NCBI RefSeq assembly: GCF_000328565.1
Contig: NC_019966.1
Span: forward strand, 4,340,001-4,404,000
DNA from: Mycobacterium sp. JS623
GTDB lineage: Bacteria > Actinomycetota > Actinomycetes > Mycobacteriales > Mycobacteriaceae
Length of the DNA: 64,000 bases
Direction: 5' to 3'
The notes under the pieces were generated by a model. The model did no database searches. It saw only the letters and a program-made list of their open reading frames with translations, and was not told the DNA's origin. Numbering within the stretch: position 1 is the first letter of the stretch; every line of letters begins with the position of its first letter. Position numbers and translations under genes: made by a program. Of this stretch, positions 61,717-64,000 are shown one piece after another.

Positions 61717-63192
61717 TCATCGCGCCCCCGCTTCCGCAGGCAATGGTGGACCAGGCGGTGGCGCCGGAGCAGCCGGCGCCGCAGTCTGAGGCAGCAGCAT
61801 GCCGTCGACGGTCGGTGCCGTTCCGGTATTCACGTTGGGGGGTCCCGGAATCGGCGCACCGGGGAACAATGCCGGCGATGGAATGGCTGGTACTTCGTCG
61901 TGGCCGTACATCCCTTGCCCCGGAGGCTGCGGAGCGCCCCAGCCCAGTGGTCCGGGTACGTCACCCATCCCCGTGTAGGCGGACACCGTCGGCGGCGGCT
62001 CGGGCGCATCACCTGGTCCCGCGCCTCCGGGTGCCAGCTTCGGGTCGGTGTAGAGGATCTTCCCCGGGCTGGGCACCGGCCGCAGGTACGCGTTGATCGG
62101 CAACGGCAAGTTGTTGAAGTTGAGTAGCCGCAGCGCAGGGCCCAGGTATTGCTCACACAGTTTTGCGGTCTCCGGGGCGGTGGTGTTCTCGATACCACCG
62201 ATCAGTCCGCAGACAAAATAAACCGGATTCGAGAAGTTGACCAACGAGAACGCTCCGGTCACGCCGCCGGACGCCGGGTAGTAGATGTTTTCGTAGTTCG
62301 CGATAGCGGTTGGCGAGACGTGAAGGACGTTCTCAAGAGCCATGTGTTGATCAACGAGAGTCTGCGTCACGGCGCCCAGGCTTCTGATCTGCTCGGCTGT
62401 CTGATTGCGGCTGCCTGCCACGAACCGTTGCACGTCGACGATCGCCTTGGACAGGTCAGTGAGGGCCATGTCAAGGTCCGACCTGCTGTCGTTGACGACA
62501 CTGCTCAGGCTGGCCAGCCGATTCTGAAACAGCACAATTTGCTCGTGGCTGTCACGCAGGGCCGTTACGAACGTCTGAAGGTTCTTGATGATGTCGACGA
62601 TACTGCCGCTACCCTCGGCGAAAATCCTTGCCGCGCCCGATAATTGGGCGATCGTCTGGCGAAGCTTCGCGCCGTTGCCGTCCAGGGCATTCGCGGCGCT
62701 GTTGATGAACCGGGATACCGAGGTACCCGACACTCCACTCTTCGGGCCTAATTCCGTTGCCAGGCGGTTCAACTGGGTCTTGACCTCGTCCCACTCGACC
62801 GGGACCGCGGTCCGGTCACTGGGAATCACCGCGCCGTCTCGCATCTTCGGCCCGGCGCCATTCCGGTAGGCAGGGGTGAGCTGGACGTATCGTGCCGCAA
62901 CGAGGTTCTGGGCGACGACGACGGCCTTGGCGTCAGCCGGGATCGGCACGTCGCGGTCGAGCTTGAGGGTCATCTTCGTTTGCGTGCCCTCGGGGACGAT
63001 CGAATCGATCTTGCCGACCTTCACACCCGAAATGCGGACTTCGTCGCCCGGATAGATAGACGTCGCGGTCGGGAAATACGCGGTGATCGTCGTCGGCGCG
63101 AAGAAAATGTGACGCACCAGGAACACCGCGCCCGCGATCAACGCGAAGGCCAACGCGATCGTGGCAACAGTAACAAGTCCTCGTCTGTTCAT
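61717..63192 (-). CDS. Mce-family protein, MceD type
   Basis: A 491-residue Mce subunit: N-terminal helix (LVTVATIALAFALIAGAVFL), MCE domain (TTITAYFPTATSIYPGDEVR, ISGVKVGKIDSIVPEGTQTK, AVVVAQNLVAARYVQLTPAY), helical middle (ARIFAEGSGSIVDIIKNLQT), and a Pro/Gly tail (PAPPPGPPLPAEAGAR). Overlaps mceC by 4 bp (ATGA) and mceE at its end. The order C-D-E-F is canonical. Confidence 0.93.
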   Translation of the reverse strand: MNRRGLVTVATIALAFALIAGAVFLVRHIFFAPTTITAYFPTATSIYPGDEVRISGVKVGKIDSIVPEGTQTKMTLKLDRDVPIPADAKAVVVAQNLVAARYVQLTPAYRNGAGPKMRDGAVIPSDRTAVPVEWDEVKTQLNRLATELGPKSGVSGTSVSRFINSAANALDGNGAKLRQTIAQLSGAARIFAEGSGSIVDIIKNLQTFVTALRDSHEQIVLFQNRLASLSSVVNDSRSDLDMALTDLSKAIVDVQRFVAGSRNQTAEQIRSLGAVTQTLVDQHMALENVLHVSPTAIANYENIYYPASGGVTGAFSLVNFSNPVYFVCGLIGGIENTTAPETAKLCEQYLGPALRLLNFNNLPLPINAYLRPVPSPGKILYTDPKLAPGGAGPGDAPEPPPTVSAYTGMGDVPGPLGWGAPQPPGQGMYGHDEVPAIPSPALFPGAPIPGPPNVNTGTAPTVDGMLLPQTAAPAAPAPPPGPPLPAEAGAR

Positions 63193-64000
63193 CGCGGCGG
63201 AAGGTCTCCTGGTTGCGGAATGCCGTTGACCGGGAACGGCAACTCGGCCCGAGGTCCTGCGTTGTCCGGCGGCTGACCGGCGTCAACCCCTCGCCTGAAC
63301 CCGAAGGCGTAGTCCAGGAACGGCTGCAGAATCTGGGCAGGCTGGATGTTGGGCACGAGCGCGTTGTAGTAAGCGCCGTTGCCCACGATCTCGCTCTGGG
63401 TCAGTTCGTATTTGGCCAGACCAGGCAGTGCCTTGGCGATGTTGTCGCGGTTGCGTTCCAGCATTTCGTTGACGCGATTCATTCTCTCCAGTGCGGGGGC
63501 CAACTGCTTCTCGTTGTCTTGTACCAGACCGCGCAATTGATTCGACACCGCGAATGTGTTGGTGAGCAGGCTCGCGATCGCCTGCCGGCGCTCGTTGAGC
63601 ACGGCGACCAGATCGTTGGCGTTGAGGATCAACGAGTTCACCTGCTGGCTGCGTTCGGACAAGATTCCCGTCACGTCGCCGGCCGTCTTGATCAGTTCCG
63701 ACAGGCTCTGATTGCGGTTGTTCAGCGATTGCGACACCCGGGTCAGGCCGTCGAACGTCGGGCCCAGTTCAGGCGCGATCTTGTCAAGCGTGGTCGATAG
63801 CGTGTCCAACGACTGATTGAGCGTGTCGGTGTCGGTGGCGGCGGTAGTGGAGGTCAGGTCGCTGACGGCATCGGTCAGCGAGTACGGCGACGACGTACGC
63901 GTCGTGGGAATCACATTTTTCGGATCGAGCAATCCGTCGCCTGCCGACTCCAGCGCCAGCACGCGCGCGCCGAGCAAGGTGCCGGTACGGATGTGGGCTG
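63189..64000 (-). CDS. Mce-family protein, MceC type, 5'-truncated by the window edge
   Basis: The C-terminal ~270 codons of an Mce subunit. The frame is open to the window end (AHIRTGTLLGARVLALESAG), so the N-terminal helix and most of the MCE domain lie outside. Visible are the end of the MCE domain and the helical region (LDKIAPELGPTFDGLTRVSQ; GILSERSQQVNSLILNANDL; RMNRVNEMLERNRDNIAKAL), then IQPAQILQPFLDYAFGFRRG and a short Pro-rich end. A TTG at 63977 is an internal codon, not the start. Confidence 0.9.
   Translation of the reverse strand, partial: AHIRTGTLLGARVLALESAGDGLLDPKNVIPTTRTSSPYSLTDAVSDLTSTTAATDTDTLNQSLDTLSTTLDKIAPELGPTFDGLTRVSQSLNNRNQSLSELIKTAGDVTGILSERSQQVNSLILNANDLVAVLNERRQAIASLLTNTFAVSNQLRGLVQDNEKQLAPALERMNRVNEMLERNRDNIAKALPGLAKYELTQSEIVGNGAYYNALVPNIQPAQILQPFLDYAFGFRRGVDAGQPPDNAGPRAELPFPVNGIPQPGDLPPR

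Overview
The window reads as the chromosome of a mycobacterium, most likely a Mycolicibacterium-type environmental species. The signs are high GC, a single-chain type I fatty-acid synthase of about 3080 residues next to acpS, an LdtB-type L,D-transpeptidase, Mce lipid-import proteins, Mce-associated proteins, FadD and TetR genes, and F420/PPOX and LtrA families. From about 1 to 32 kb the order follows, as I remember it, the M. tuberculosis block accD1 / Rv2506 (bkaR) / Rv2507 / Rv2508c / Rv2509 / Rv2510c / orn / tRNA-His / ldtB (Rv2518c) / Rv2520c / bcp / Rv2522c / acpS / fas / Rv2525c. No IS element, prophage or CRISPR array was seen.

Two additions interrupt that block. At 2.0-8.3 kb there is a three-gene minus-strand operon: a GCS2-type carboxylate-amine ligase fused to a circularly permuted ATP-grasp domain, a glutamine amidotransferase of the N-acetylglutaminylglutamine-amide (NAGGN) type, and an S9 serine peptidase. 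It has the logic of a make-amidate-hydrolyse pathway for a small peptide amide. At 18.2-19.5 kb two NTF2-fold genes, one with the full limonene-epoxide-hydrolase residue set, sit between bcp and the M20 peptidase gene. The insert is flanked by a 118-bp direct repeat of the bcp 3' end (5 mismatches), a clear insertion scar.

From 32 to 45 kb lie accessory and housekeeping genes: a complete polyamine-type ABC operon (ATPase, binding lipoprotein, two permeases) with a convergent MerR regulator, an MFS transporter, ChaB/Rho-N and LtrA proteins, a short SARP-like winged-helix regulator coupled to a 38-residue peptide and a PPOX/F420 flavoprotein, two convergent IspD-like genes of which one has lost its nucleotide loop, and a patatin.

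From 44 to 64 kb is a lipid-uptake and lipid-catabolism region. mceC (partial), mceD, mceE and mceF run on the minus strand at the right edge. Two Mce-associated genes lie 13 kb away on the same strand. Between them are two acyl-CoA ligases, an amidohydrolase, a crotonase, an SDR, SnoaL proteins, a DUF35/lipid-transfer-thiolase pair, a P450, two TetR regulators, a truncated VOC gene and four small secreted proteins. Related palindromes built from GAGAAT/ATTCTC half-sites stand in front of at least five of these transcription units, so the region probably forms one local regulon.
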